Below, in pieces: positions 8,376-20,329 of a stretch of 64,000 nt of DNA; the first letter of the stretch is position 1; every line of letters begins with the position of its first letter. A program made the position numbers and the translations under genes. Location of the stretch: NCBI GenBank assembly GCA_905221605.1, contig CAJNDS010001713.1, positions 592,001 to 656,000 on the forward strand. The letters are read 5' to 3'. The notes beneath the pieces are model-generated. The model worked only from the letters and a program-made list of their open reading frames with translations, ran no database searches and was not told where the DNA came from. Source of the DNA: Symbiodinium natans (lineage: Eukaryota > Sar > Dinophyceae > Suessiales > Symbiodiniaceae).

Positions 8376-8665
8376 GGGGCCGCGGCCCATGGCCACGGCT
8401 TTTTTGCCAATAGCCACGGCCCCCCAGTAAGGTTGGTGGTCAAAAAGGGTTTTTCGTTCCACATCGCACCAAGTCTTCCCCCAACCATAACGGGGGCTGT
8501 GGCCATTGGCAAAGCCGTGGCCATTGCCGATGGCGCTTTTGCCGGTTTTGCCCAATGCCCACGGGTGTTTTGCTAATGGCCACAGCTAATGGCCACGGTT
8601 TTTGTTGCCAATGGCCCAATGGCCACGGGTTTGTGGCAATGGCCACGCGTTTTTTGGCCAAGAAA
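8376..8665. repeat. GGCCA-rich degenerate repeat
   Basis: Dense repetition of AATGGCCACGG / GGCCATTGGC words separated by poly-T bits (TTTTTTGCCAA, TTTTGCTAATGG). The self-complementary core makes open frames on both strands; no protein family is recognisable. Positions 8666-9130 contain no recognisable feature. Confidence 0.8.
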
Positions 8666-9469
8666 GGGCCTCTTCTGGCCCAGACTCCCATTCTGGGCTC
8701 GAAACCCTAAGTCTGGGCCAGATGAGGGTTTCGACACCCCACACCCCCCCCCCCCTTTAGAGCGTTTCGGGCCTGTTGGTCCTTTTACATCTCTCATGCG
8801 ATTGTACGAGGATGCCACACGCCACTTTGATGCGGAGCGTGACCGGGACGAGGGCGGGGTGGGAGAAAACAAGGAACATGAGGTTAACAGAATTAAGTGC
8901 TTTTTTCTTTGGTTGTTCGTGTCCGAAAACAAAAAAGCATGAGGTTGCACGAGGATGTCACCCGCCACTTTGTTGCTCCTGCGACTGAAAGTTCCCCGGT
9001 GACCGTGCCTCTTTTTGGGCATTGGGCTCCTGGACCGCTCCGTGACAGAGTGCAGGGGACCGCTCCATGACAGAGTGAGGTTGAGGGACAGGGCTTGCTG
9101 ATGAAAAATGTGCACTTCATATTTCTTAACGTTTTGGGATTCGCTGGGTGGGTGTTTTGTTTTCTAGAGTCGCAACAGCGGCTCTACGAGAGATTGCTCG
9201 ACCGGGAGCTGCGGAACCCTAAGCCCTATACACCCTAACCCCTATTGAACGGCTAGTCGGGTGCCAAAAACCCCTATTGAAGGTTGAAGGTTGGGGGGGT
9301 TTCAAAAAGGTATAGAAGGTTCGCGGATTAGGGTTCAGGGTTTGTTTGAAAGGTTGAGGGTATTCGGAGCTTAATTAGGCTTGGGGACCAGGGATTGCAA
9401 GGCTCTGCAGTGCAGTGAGGCTCAAAGTCTCAAAGCCTACCGCCTCCTCTACTTTTGCTTAAAACCTCA

Positions 9470-9560
9470 AAAGGATTTAAAAAAAAAAAAACAATCCCTA
9501 TATTACCCTTAATAAGGAAGAACATTTGCTATTTTTCGGGGTTCTTAAGCAGTTAGTAGT
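9470..9560. mobile_element. ILE-7 element, copy 1
   Basis: Shares CCCTTAATAAGGAAGAAC and TTTGCTATTT...GGTTCTTAAGCA words with copies at 28600-28693 (opposite order) and 33676-33810. Ends resemble GCTATTTGCTTAAGAACC inverted repeats. Confidence 0.55.
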
Positions 9561-9649
9561 TCCTGCGGGGGCCTTCGAAGTGTCGGATGTTGGGGATGTG
9601 GGCCGAGCCTTGCGTGTTTTTCCATGGGAAGCTAGGCGTCTGTGAGCCC

Positions 9650-9709
9650 ACTAAACCCTAAACCCTAAACCCTAAACCCTAAACCCTAAACCCTAAACCC
9701 TAAACCCTG
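9650..9709. repeat. Interstitial telomeric block, C-strand
   Basis: About eight perfect CCCTAAA units just upstream of a coding-like island. Confidence 0.95.
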
Positions 9710-9737
9710 TTTAAGTCGAAACCTAAACCCTGCAAAC

Positions 9738-9880
9738 CCTCGAAGCCCCACGACCTCAAGCGGGAGGCGCTGAAGCCTCTTTTGGAGCAGCTACGGGGAG
9801 GCGATCAACTCGCCGAGATTTCCCGAGTCTTGCGGCGCCTTGTTATGGAAGCAGCGCCTTTTCTAGGGAGGCCCTTGGGG
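9738..9880 (+). CDS. Candidate exon, helical protein of unknown function
   Basis: One frame is open and strongly protein-like: KPHDLKREALKPLLEQL, RGGDQLAEISRVLRRL, VMEAAPFLGRP. It is charged and helical, between telomeric DNA upstream and AT-richer DNA downstream. The family was not recognised; a faint resemblance to helical splicing-factor segments was not strong enough to name. Boundaries are approximate. Confidence 0.6.
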
Positions 9881-10012
9881 TATTGTCTGTTTTAAATTTT
9901 GTTGGGCATTCTCTGGGATGAAGAGGGTCCGACTTCGGAGTAGATGTCGGATGGTATATATAGAGGACAGCGGGCCAAGCTTGTACCCTAAACCCTAAAC
10001 CCTAACCCTGGA

Positions 10013-10112
10013 GCTATATCCCCCTTGGGACTATTTTGTTATTTTGTTTATATAAAACCACAGAGGACATCAAAAAGCATTATGTTTACCAAGGTTCTAA
10101 GGGGGGTATAGG
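10013..10112. mobile_element. ILE-8 element, copy 1
   Basis: GCTATATCCCCCTTGGGA ... AGAGGACATCAAAA ... GGTTCTAAGGGGGGTATAG matches the element at 40664-40775. The ends CTATATCCCCCTT / AAGGGGGGTATAG form inverted repeats. Confidence 0.7.
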
Positions 10113-10142
10113 GAGGTTGAAGGGGCTGAGGGTGTATCTCTG

Positions 10143-10256
10143 AACCCTAAACCCTAAACCCTAAACCCTAAACCCTAAACCCTAAACCCTAAACCCTAAA
10201 CCCTAAACCCTAAACCCTAAACCCTAAACCCTAAACCCTAAACCCTAAACCCTAAC
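10143..10256. repeat. Interstitial telomeric block, C-strand
   Basis: About 16 nearly perfect CCCTAAA units. Confidence 0.95.
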
Positions 10257-10264
10257 TCTGGAGG

Positions 10265-10325
10265 AATGTTCGAATGAGTCGCAAGCATCTTGGCCACATG
10301 GGGAGCTTGAACAAACCCAAATGTT
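10265..10325 (+). CDS. Candidate exon
   Basis: Open frame RNVRMSRKHLGHMGSL NKPK directly downstream of the telomeric block. Basic, unrecognised, approximate boundaries. Confidence 0.4.
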
Positions 10326-10359
10326 GGGCTTTAGGGTTTAGGGTTTGGGGTTTAGGGTT

Positions 10360-10462
10360 TAGATGCTCACCCTTTTTCTAACAGCTCCTTAATAGGGATT
10401 CGAATACGGCGTATACTATGATCCCGATTAAGGACTGCTAGTATAAGGGGGGACATCCCAAC
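10360..10462. mobile_element. ILE-1 inverted-repeat element, copy 5
   Basis: The 3' end is well preserved (AAGGGGGGACATCCCAA). The 5' end is degraded to ATGCTCACCCTTTTTCTAAC. The inner arms AATAGGGATTC and GATCCCGATTAAGG are typical of the family. Confidence 0.7.
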
Positions 10463-11066
10463 CCAAATGGGTGATTTTTTTCCAAATTCCGTCTCCCTTT
10501 CTCAGGTGTAAAGCACCGCCCGGGTCTCTGAACCCCAAACCCTGTAGTGTGGCTGGTCTGCTTGGGGTTTAGGGTTTAGGGTTTAGGGCTACCTCAAGTA
10601 CCCCAAGCCATACTTTTTGGGTTGCTGTTACGATTCCTGGCAGCTTCTCCCAAGCAGACCATGGCAAACAAGTAGGCTTTGGGTTAAGACAAGGGCTGGG
10701 AGGGGAGAACACGGGGGGTTTCGCGCTTTTGTGAAGCCGCATCTTCGGGCTTCTTGTGGTTCAGGGTGGAACACGCTTGCCTAAGCTCAGAGGGCGACGT
10801 AGGTGTTTTAGGGGGCTATAGAAGGTAACAAAAAGGGGTTTTAAGGGAGAAGAAGATTAAGGGTCCCTTCAAGGAGGGGGTTCCTTCTTACACCCCTTAA
10901 TGTAGCCCCTAGTAGCCCCTAAACCCTAAACCCCCTCAAAACCGTCCACAGAGAGCAACTTTCCTCCTAAGCTGCAACCCCGTAGTGCTTGGCTAGATGG
11001 GTGGCAACAAACCATCCAGAAAAAAACAAAACCCCACAGGGCCCCGAGTACACGTGTAAAGCCTAC

Positions 11067-11262
11067 TTGGAGGTTCATGGGTGCTTATAACCCCTACTAT
11101 AAGTCTACTTATAACCTACTTCGAGGACTTAGGAGGCTTGTGCTGCTGCAAGGGAGGTCCTTAGCACCCGGCTGGCTGCAGAGACCTGGTTGCAAAAAAA
11201 AGGAGGTTTATGAGTACAGTTGTAATTGGGGTTTAAAGTACCCTGAGCCTCCAAGCAGGGAT
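11067..11262. mobile_element. Two ILE-12 elements (11067-11135 and 11202-11262)
   Basis: The first reads CTTGGAGGTTCATGGGTG...CTTATAACCCC...AAGTCTACTTATAACC. The second is GGAGGTTTATGAGTAC...GTACCCTGAGCCTCCAAGC with inverted ends. Relatives are at 38156-38250 and 48817-49040. Confidence 0.65.
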
Positions 11263-11279
11263 GGGCGGCTCGTGCCCTG

Positions 11280-11346
11280 TGAGCGGAGCTCAATCGCATG
11301 GCTGCGGCTGTGGCCCTTGCTGCCGCTGCTCTGGTTCGGCAGGCGA
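11280..11346 (+). CDS. Candidate exon, Ala-rich helix
   Basis: Frame ELNRMAAAVALAAAALV RQAKG runs up to the G run that opens the telomeric block at 11352. All three frames are open over this short GC-rich stretch, so the call is tentative. Confidence 0.35.
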
Positions 11347-11351
11347 AGGGG

Positions 11352-11430
11352 GGGTTTAGGGTTTAGGGTTTAGGGTTTAGGGTTTAGGGTTTAGGGTTTA
11401 GGGTTTAGGGTTTAGGGTTTAGGGTTTAGG
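11352..11430. repeat. Interstitial telomeric block, G-strand
   Basis: About eleven perfect TTTAGGG units. Confidence 0.95.
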
Positions 11431-11873
11431 GGCATCACCTTTTTCAAGAATCCCCAACTCCTTTTCGGCAGTTTCCCTCAAACACCTGGTTCGTCATAGC
11501 CTGCATTGAATGAAAACAGCTTGGTGACCTTTTTGCTAAAGGAGGCGAGGGGGGGGGTGGGGGGCTCTGGATAGTTCCGGTCTTGTCTGGTCCTCAAGAG
11601 GCTTCTTTTGCCAGTTCCCCGGTCCTGAATGACGTACACCTTCTGGTGCATGACATAGATAAGTACATGCCACACCACTGACAATTCAGTTCAACACCAA
11701 CGATAGGCACAACATTCATCACCAGTAATTACCAACAGGAACGCATGTGGTCATACTTGCCTCGGCATAACCTGATACTTCTTACGAAGCCTCTTTCGGG
11801 CCTTGCTTGGCCACTAAGCAAAAACCCTAAACCCTAAACCCTAGATTCTTCCTCGCGACCATCGCGCCACCAG

Positions 11874-11971
11874 GCAGATTTTGCCAAGCACGTGGCGAGC
11901 AGCACTCGGCTTGCAGAGATGAAGCGCAACCGCCCTCCTGAACGAGGATATGTTTGCGCATCTTGCCTAGG
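11874..11971 (+). CDS. Unknown protein, exon a (CxxC-containing)
   Basis: Acceptor CGCCACCAG|G, donor GCCTAGG|GCTCC, a GC donor. It encodes ADFAKHVASSTRLAEM, KRNRPPERGYVCASCL. It continues in phase into 12092 across a 120-nt intron that is exactly an ILE-2 element. A single CxxC pair is present but no zinc-finger family was identified. Confidence 0.7.
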
Positions 11972-11974
11972 GCT

Positions 11975-12091
11975 CCTTGTGGACCGCATGAACCTTGAAA
12001 GGGTTTATGGTCCATGTACCTGAATCGGGATTCTAGTCGTATCGGGTATATGCCCCCCCCCCCCCCCCAAGTTTTCATTTTGTCCCCAAGG
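11975..12091. mobile_element. ILE-2 introner, copy 1, acting as an intron
   Basis: Begins CCTTGTGGACCGCATGAACC and ends TTTCATTTTGTCCCCAAGG, the family's inverted ends. A 16-nt C run lies inside. The terminal CCCCAAG|G supplies the 3' splice site and the donor lies three bases upstream of the element, so the intron is 11972-12091. Confidence 0.8.
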
Positions 12092-12229
12092 TTGGCCGCG
12101 ACTCAAAAGCAGCCAAAACGGAAAATGCCGGTTTGGCTGAAGGCTGTCGGGGAAGTGGGAGCCACGCGTTCCATCGATTCCAGTACTCGGAGAGCATCGC
12201 CATCAGAAGGAAAACGGCCGAGCGGGTAA
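12092..12229 (+). CDS. Unknown protein, exon b (basic, Ser-rich)
   Basis: Continues exon a as CASCLG|LAATQKQPKRKMP, VWLKAVGEVGATRSID, SSTRRASPSEGKRPSG. It ends at TAA (12227-12229) or at a GT donor at 12226. It looks like a basic, disordered tail. No family recognised. Confidence 0.65.
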   Translation: MAATQKQPKRKMPVWLKAVGEVGATRSIDSSTRRASPSEGKRPSG

Positions 12230-13555
12230 TCTGTCGCAGGAGGTGTCACCGGGGTCTCTTGAGTTCAAGCACGTGATATCACGACGCGTTACTAGTGGCA
12301 TGCACCTGAAATTGTCTATCTCCTGCATCCGAAGTTCTTGGTCCACCAGGCATCGGTTGTTTGCAGGTACTCCTGTTCTGGCTACATCTTGAAGAAACGG
12401 CAGGTTGTAGCCATTTCTAAGCTGCATGGTAGGCGGGAAGCCCAAAGGCCAGCAACCATGATCCTGAAGACATGTGTGCCTGAATGCCTGAGGCACCCCC
12501 TTCACCCCTGCTAGAGCTGTGGACCACTGGACCACACATGACCATCATCTTCCCCGTGTGTCTTCTGTGCTACGCCCTATAAGGGCCTGGGACCCGCCCT
12601 GCCATCGTTCACTGTGCTTATATGAGACATGTATGTGCTGGAATATATCTAGGAGGATTCCAGGGCAAGATCCAGGTTGAAGGGTGACAGGCAAAGCCAA
12701 ACAGTTTCATTCTTAGCTGCTGCCATCATCTCTGCTTCTATTTGTGCACTCACTATTTTCTGGGATGGGGAGCTACATGAAGATCACCTGCCAGTTTGTC
12801 TCGCGTGGCCGACACTTTTGGTTCATCAGGCACACTTCGCTTGGCTTAGTTACTTAGTACTCGTTGTCGAGTAGGTAACCTTTAACCTTGTTGGGGGATT
12901 AGATTCCCTTGATAATCCCACAGGTTAACATGTCTTTATCATCTTTAGACTTGGCTTCTTGTTCTGCTGTTTGGGCAACGCTGTGGCATACTTGGTTCTT
13001 GAGCAGGATCTTGGCCATTAGCAGGTCCTGCCAGACTAGGTAGAAACCGGGGCTTTTCCCGAACTTATCCCAGGAAGATTGCCAAGTCTAGCTTTTTGCA
13101 AGCGGCAGCATGGTGCTGGGAAGTGCAAGCGGCAGCATGGTGCTGGGAAGTGCCATTGGCATGAGTGGTCAAGGTGCTGGATGTCGCAATATTGCCTTTC
13201 ATCTGGCATGCTGCATCGCAACGCAAAGGCTCCAGCTGCACCTCCAAGCACTGGGGGTGTGCCCGGTCAGTTTCTCCAGCCACGCGATTGACTCACAAAT
13301 GCTTCTTGGGCCGATGGCCCGAACAATGCCCCACAGATCGCCTGTCCCAGGCTGCGCTCTAGTCTTGCTGCTGCCCACACTACTTGGGGGTTGTGCGAGA
13401 GGTCCTTGCTTTTGACCAATGTATATTCAATGAATATTCAATGGAAATTTGACAGAGACTGTCGCAGCGCGCGACAGATTGGCGAAAGATACCGCCAAAG
13501 ACGTCGCACTCTTCGCGAGAATTCTGAGGTTACGCTTCGTGGCTCTTGAACAGCA
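12230..13555. other. Stretch without recognisable genes
   Basis: Unique, telomere-free sequence. Only two small features stand out: an ILE-3-like fragment at 12868-12931 (GTAGGTAACCTTTAACCTTG) and a 27-bp motif repeated at 13098-13151 (GCGGCAGCATGGTGCTGG). Open frames on both strands show no family signature. Confidence 0.6.
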
Positions 13556-13561
13556 TGTCAT

Positions 13562-13725
13562 AGGCCTGGCAGCTTGCAGTTCTTGAGCTTCGGAGGCGAG
13601 GTCAACCAGAGCATGGAGAATGTGGCCCTGCCGGGCAGCTTGCAGTCCTTGAGGTTCGGCGTTTCTTTCAACCAGAGCTTGGCGAATGTGGACTTGCCAA
13701 GTGAACTTGTGTGCTTTGATGGTTT
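13562..13725 (+). CDS. FNIP-like repeat protein fragment
   Basis: The frame reads PGSLQFLSFGGEVNQSM, ENVALPGSLQSLRFG, VSFNQSLANVDLPSEL. This is two to three copies of the 22-24-residue F-N-Q-S-L ... L-P-x-S-L-Q-S-L-x-F-G motif, a leucine-rich-like repeat of the FNIP type that is abundant in dinoflagellate predicted proteins and in Dictyostelium. At DNA level the repeat shows as two GGCAGCTTGCAGT copies (13568, 13636). No start, stop or convincing splice sites; probably one exon or a gene relic next to the tandem array. Confidence 0.7.
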
Positions 13726-16381
13726 GGGTTTATCTGTTGTTGTGCACGCGTCTGGTGACAAGAAGGGCCCCGTGCAGGTTAACAAAAGTAGCTTGAAAGA
13801 CTTTGCACTTTCGGTGAGGAGCTTGAATTTCCGCGTGAAACACTGCTGACAAGCATGCAGATTCAGTTCCGGTGTGACCAGCAAGGCCTCTTCCGCAGGG
13901 ATATGTTTCTGCAACATAGGTGGCGGCAGGGACCAGGGAACTTGATTCTCGCAGGGCAGGGGCTTCTGTGCCCAAGTCCACGGCACGATGTCCGCTTGTA
14001 AATCGACGGTGGCGCGGTGCAGTGTCCGCTTGCGTGCAGCGCATGTCTCTTCCCTCCGTGCCTCTGTTTCGATCGAGCCAATCCACTTAGGGTCAAAGCG
14101 CCCGAGGAGCTAAACTTCTTGCCCCACGTCTCCGGGCTCTACTTCAAGTGGCAGTCCCGACAGACACGTGCAGCTGTGCCTGCATGCTGCCTGGTGCGCA
14201 TGCGCTGACAGCTTATGTTCAAAGCTTTGTAGAAACATCTTCGTGGCTGTCCCCGCCGGTGAGCATCTGCAGATGTTACCGGTGCAGTGTCAAGCCGCAC
14301 TGGCTTTGGGTCCTCATGAAGGCAAGCATTCGGCGCTACACGGTGGTGAGGCTCAGCATGCAGTGCGCAAATTGCGGTACGTGGAAACAGCTGCCAGCCC
14401 CCACAAGGCCTGAGCTTCGAGCTGCATCATCTGCATGCACTATAGAAGTTACTGTTTTTGTTACTTTGGGCCCAGTTCCCTATGCACTCTCTTCAGCTCT
14501 CATGCAGCTGCGCAGGTGTTGCAGGGTGGCTGATGTCACACCGTCGCTGGTACTGGATTGTGTCCCCTGGCCTACTCTCTGCAGTTTCCTTGCTCAAGTG
14601 GAATGCTGCAAGTGCTGCCCTTTAGCAACGAGACTGTCTGGGTCAGGAGCCAGATCGGTGGGCTGCATGGTGGCCGCCTGCAGCGTGTGCTTGTGAGGAC
14701 ACCTCTAGATTTTCAGGCCAAAACAGCGTGTGCCTGGTGCTGCCGGTCGACAACTTCTCCCCTGAATACAACATGCAACGTTCAGAAATGGATGCCGTGG
14801 CAAGAGTAGCCGTGCCTCTGACTTTGCTGCCTTTGCTTCCGATGGGCGGCGAGCCTGCTGCATAAGCTTTGCACAAAAGCAGCGATAGTTGCCGCTTTGC
14901 ATCCCGTTGAGAATTCTAGATGCAGATCACTGCATTTCCCGGGTGACCAGCCAAAGCCTCTTCTGCAGGCGTACGTTTCTGCAAATAGGTGGAGGCAGGG
15001 ACAAGCACGATCTTCAAGGGGTAGGAGTTTTTGTGCCCCACTCAAGAGCTCACAGCGAAGCATCCGCTTGTAAATCGACAGTGGCGGGGTGCAACGTCAC
15101 TTTACTTGCAGTGCAAGTCTCTTGCCTCCGGGCCTTTATTTCAGCTGCGAGCAGTCCGCAGCCCCACGGTGCCTTGATGATTGCTGTTACAGTGAAGTGC
15201 TGCAGACTGCGCGGTGCGCATGCGCTGACAACTTATGTAGAAGCATCTTCGTGGCTGTCCCCGCCGGTGAGCATCTGCAGATGCTACCGGCGCAGTGTCA
15301 AGCCGCACTGGCTCTGGGTCCTCATGAAAGCATGCATTCGACGCTGCACGGTGGTGAGGCTCGGCGGCACGCAGCATGCTCTGCGCAAACGGCAGTGCGT
15401 GGAAACCGCAGCCACCCCCCACAAAGCCTGAGCTTCGAGCTGCATCATCTGCATGCCCACGCCCTACAAGTTGCTGTTTGTGTTCCTCTGGGTTCTGTTC
15501 GGTGTTTGCGCACTTGCGCAGAAGTGGCAGCGCAGCACTGATATTGGAATTTTTCACCTGCGCCTGCAGCTTGCCGTTTCTTGACAGCGAAAACATGCAA
15601 GCGACAACCTGCACCCTCGGCAATGCAGACTGACCGGTCAGTGAGCAAGATGTGTGCGCTGCCCAATGGCTGCAGGCAGCGTGTGCTTGCAAGTGTGCCT
15701 GGTTATGCTTTTGCAGGCCTGTGCGCCTGGTGCTGTCGGGAGGAGGACGGCTTTCTTCCCCAACGCACCCTACAACGCTCAGAAAGGGCCATCATCGCGC
15801 AATAGCGACGGTGCCTCTGACTCTTCTGCCTTTTGCTACGGTTATGCGAGCCAGCGTTCTAATCCGGAGGTGCCTACTTGAGCCTTGAGCTTGGCATAAG
15901 TGCTGCAATACCAGTTTTCATCCCATTGAAGTTTTGGGTGCCGATGAAGCCACCCAAACGCTACTGGCTCACGCGCCTGCAGGTTCATGGCTCCCGTTCG
16001 GCCAGCAGAGCCTCTTCTGCAGGCGTATGTTTCTGCACAAAATAGCTCGAGACAGGGACCAGAAAACTGGATACTTCAGGGGCACACATTACTGTGCCCA
16101 ACTCAAAAGTTCACAGCGAAGCACCCACTCGTAAATCGGCGAAGGCGCGGTGCAGTGTCGGCTTGCGTGCAGTGCATGTCTCTTCCCTCCGTGCCTCTGT
16201 TTCAGCTGAGAGCATTTTGCGGCCCAGTAGTGCCATAATGAACGCAGTTGCAGTCCAAAACTTGCAAGAGAAGAACACCCTACTTCAAGTGGCAGCCCCG
16301 ATAGACACGCGCAGCTGTACCTGCATGCTGCCTGGTGCGCATGCGCTGACAGCTTATCTGAAAACTTTGTAGTTGTAGAAA

Positions 16382-17360
16382 CATCTTCGTGGCTGTCCCC
16401 GCCGGTGAGCATCTGCAGATGTTGCCGGCGCAGTTTCAATCCGCACTGGCTCTGGGTCCTCATGAAGGCAAGCATTCGAGCATTCGACGCGCCAAGTGGC
16501 GAGGCTCGGCGGCACGCAGCATGCAGTGCGCAACTTGCAGTTCGTGGAAGCAGCTGCCAGCCCCCACAAGGCCTGAGCTTCGAGCTGCATCATCTGCATG
16601 CCCTACACGTTACTGTTTTTGTTACTCTGCGCCCAGTTCCCTACGCACTCTCTTCCGCTTTCATACAGCTGCGCAGGTGTTGCAGGGTGGCTGATGTCAC
16701 ACCGTCGCTGGTACTGGATTGTGTCCCCTGGCCTACTCTCTGCAGTTTCCTTGCTCAAGTGGAATGCTGCAAGTGCTGCCCTTTAGCAACGCAGACTGTC
16801 TGGGTCAGGAGCCAGATCGGTGGGCTGCATGGTGAGCGTGTGCTTTGAGATAGCTTTACACTGTCATGCCAAAACAGCGTGCACCTGGTGCGGTCGGTCG
16901 GGGGACAACTTCTTCCTTGAATACGACATGCAACGTTCAGAAATGGATGCCGTGTCAAGAGTAGCCGTGCCTCTGACTTTGCTTTGACTGCCGTTGCGCG
17001 GCGAGCCTGCTGCCTAAGCTTTGCACAAAAGCAGCAATGATTGCCGCTTTGCATCCCCTTGAGAATTCTAGATGCAGATTACTGCGTTTCCCGGATGACC
17101 AGCCAAAGCCTCTTCTGCAGGCGTACGTTTCTGCAAATAGGTGGAGGTAGGGACAAGAAGGATCTTCAAGGGGCAGGAATGTTTGTGCCTCACTCAAGAG
17201 TTCACAGCGAAGCATCCGCTTGTAAATCGACAGTGGCGGGGTGCAACATCACTTGACTTGCAGTGCAAGCCCAAGTCTCTTGTCTCCGGTCCTCTGTTTC
17301 AGCTGCGAGCAGTCCGCAGTCCCGCGGTGCCTTGATGATTGCTGTTACAGTGATGTGCTG
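16382..17360. repeat. Recent 979-bp duplication, copy 1 (partner 18168-19146)
   Basis: Near-identical to 18168-19146 at a constant 1786-bp offset, with only scattered single-base differences. The break point on the right is at GTGCTGCA, where copy 1 continues CACTGCG and copy 2 enters the 213-bp triplication. Confidence 0.85.
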
Positions 17361-18934
17361 CACACTGCGCGGTGCGCATGCGCTGACAGCTTATGCAGAA
17401 GCATCTTCTTGGCTGTCCCCGCCGGTGAGAATCTGCAGATGTTACCGGCGCAGTGTCAAGCCGAACTGGTTCAGGCAAGCACCTTGGCCTACTCTCTGCA
17501 GTTTCCTTGCTCAAGTGGAATGCTGCAAGTGCTGCCCTTTAGCAACGCAGACTGTCTGGGTCAGGAGCCAGATCGGTGGGCTGCATGTTGGCCGCCTGCA
17601 GCGTGTGCTTTGAGATAGCTTTACATTGTCAGGACAAAACAGCGTGTGCCTGGTGCGGTCGGTCGGGGGACAACTTCTTCCTTGAATACGACATGCAACG
17701 TTCAGAGATGGATGCCGTCGCAAGAGTGGCTGAGCCTCTGACTTTGCTTTGACTTCCGTTGCGCGGCGAGCCTGCTGCCTAAAGCTTTGCACAAAAGCAG
17801 CAATGATTGCCGCTTTGCATCCCCTTGAGAATCCTAGATGCAGATTACTGCGTTTCCCGGATGACCAGCCAAAGCCTCTTCTGCAGGCGTACGTTTCTGC
17901 AAATAGGTGGAGGCAGGGACAAGAAGGATCTTCAAGGGGCAGGAATGTTTGTGCCCCACTCAAGAGTTCACAGCGAAGCATCCGCTTGTAAATCGACAGT
18001 GGCGGGGTGCAACATCACTTGACTTGCAGTGCAAGCCCAAGTCTCTTGTCTCCGGTCCTCTGTTTCAGCTGCGAGCAGTCCGCAGTCCCGCGGTGCCTTG
18101 ATGATTGCTGTTACAGTGAAGTGCTGCACACTGCGCGGTGCGCATGCGCTGACAGCTTATGCAGAAGCATCTTCGTGGCTGTCCCCGCCGGTGAGCATCT
18201 GCAGATGTTGCCGGCGCAGTTTCAATCCGCACTGGCTCTGGGTCCTCATGAAGGCAAGCATTCGAGCATTCGACGCGCCAAGTGGCGAGGCTCGGCGGCA
18301 CGCAGCATGCAGTGCGCAAATTGCAGTTCGTGGAAACAGCTGCCAGCCCCCACAAGGCCTGAGCTTCGAGCTGCATCATCTGCATGCCCTACACGTTACT
18401 GTTTTTGTTACTCTGCGCCCAGTTCCCTACGCACTCTCTTCCGCTTTCATACAGCTGCGCAGGTGTTGCAGGCTGGCTGATGTCACACCGTCGCTGGTAC
18501 TGGATTGTGTCCCCTGGCCTACTCTCTGCAGTTTCCTTGCTCAAGTGGAATGCTGCAAGTGCTGCCCTTTAGCAACGCAGACTTTCTGGGTCAGGAGCCA
18601 GATCGGTGGGCTGCATGGTGAGCGTGTGCTTTGAGATAGCTTTACACTGTCATGCCAAAACAGCGTGCACCTGGTGCGGTCGGTCGGGGGACAACTTCTT
18701 CCTTGAATACGACATGCAACGTTCAGAAATGGATGCCGTGGCAAGAGTAGCCGTGCCTCTGACTTTGCTTTGACTGCCGTTGCGCGGCGAGCCTGCTGCC
18801 TAAGCTTTGCACAAAAGCAGCAATGATTGCCGCTTTGCATCCCCTTGAGAATTCTAGATGCAGATTACTGCGTTTCCCGGATGACCAGCCAAAGCCTCTT
18901 CTGCAGGCGTACGTTTCTGCAAATAGGTGGAGGT

Positions 18935-19573
18935 AGGGACAAGAAGGATCTTCAAGGGGCAGGAATGTTTGTGCCTCACTCAAGAGTTCACAGCGAAGCA
19001 TCCGCTTGTAAATCGACAGTGGCGGGGTGCAACATCACTTGACTTGCAGTGCAAGCCCAAGTCTCTTGTCTCCGGTCCTCTGTTTCAGCTGCGAGCAGTC
19101 CGCAGTCCCGCGGTGCCTTGATGATTGCTGTTACAGTGATGTGCTGCAGGGACAAGAAGGATCTTCAAGGGGCAGGAATGTTTGTGCCCCACTGAAGAGT
19201 TCACAGCGAAGCATCCGCTTGTAAATCGACAGTGGCGGGGTGCAACATCACTTGACTTGCAGTGCAAGCCCAAGTCTCTTGTCTCCGGTCCTCTGTTTCA
19301 GCTGCGAGCAGTCCGCAGTCCCGCGGTGCCTTGATGATTGCTGTTACAGTGATGTGCTGCAGGGACAAGAAGGATCTTCAAGGGGCAGGAATGTTTGTGC
19401 CCCACTGAAGAGTTCACAGCGAAGCATCCGCTTGTAAATCGACAGTGGCGGGGTGCAACATCACTTGACTTGCAGTGCAAGCCCAAGTCTCTTGTCTCCG
19501 GTCCTCTGTTTCAGCTGCGAGCAGTCCGCAGTCCCGCGGTGCCTTGATGATTGCTGTTACAGTGAAGTGCTGC
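18935..19573. repeat. 213-bp unit in three head-to-tail copies
   Basis: Units start AGGGACAAGAAGGATCTTC at 18935, 19148 and 19361 and are almost identical; 213 is a multiple of three (71 codons). The junction is GTGATGTGCTGCAGGGAC. Units 2 and 3 share an ACTGAAGAG variant where the first has ACTCAAGAG, showing they derive from each other. Confidence 0.9.
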
Positions 19574-20329
19574 AGACTGCGCGGTGCGCATGCGCTGACA
19601 GCTTATGTAGAAGCATCTTCGTGGCTGTCCCCGCCAGTGAGCATCTGCAGATGTTACCGGCGCAGTGTCAAGCCGCACTGGCTCTGGGTCCTCATGAAAG
19701 GCAAGCATTCGAGCATTCGACGCTGCACGCGCAAAGAAGTGGTGAGGCTCCTTGGCGCGCAGCACGCAGTCCGCAAATCGCGGTGCGTGGAAGCAGCTGC
19801 CAACCCCCACAAAGCCTGAGCTTCGAGCTGCATCATCTGCATGCCCTACACGTTACTGTTTTTGATACTCTCCCCCCAGTTCCCTGCGCATTCTCTTCAG
19901 CTCGGGTGGCTGATGTCACACCGTCGCTGGTACTGGATTGTGTCCCCTGGCCTACTCTCTGCAGTTTCCTTCCACCCAAGTGGAATGCTGCAAGTGCTGC
20001 CCCTTAGCAAAACAGACTGTCTGGGTCAGGAGCAAGATCGGTGGGCTGCATGGTGGCCGCCTGCAGCGTGTGCTATTTTGAGATTACCTCTAGATTTTCA
20101 GGCAAAACAGCGTGTGCCTGGTGCTGTCGGTCGGGGGACGAAGCTTCCCTGAATACGACATGCAACGTTCAGAAATGGATGCCGTTGACAAAGTGGCCGT
20201 GCCTCTGACGTTGCTGCCTTTGACTTCCGTTGCGCGGCGAGCCTGCTGCCAATGATTGCCGCCTTACATCCCGTTGAGAATTCTAGGTGCAGATCGCTGC
20301 ATTTCCCGAGTGACCAGCCAAGGCTGTCC

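Noticed and set aside
8370-9120. Open frames up to 180 codons on both strands
   Set aside because: Mostly derive from the self-complementary GGCCA repeat and its flank; amino-acid composition is repeat-driven.
9738-9880. Naming this exon as a splicing-factor (Prp18-like) segment
   Set aside because: Only a loose match in charged and helical spacing; the diagnostic RLAIGNAPWPIG region was not seen nearby.
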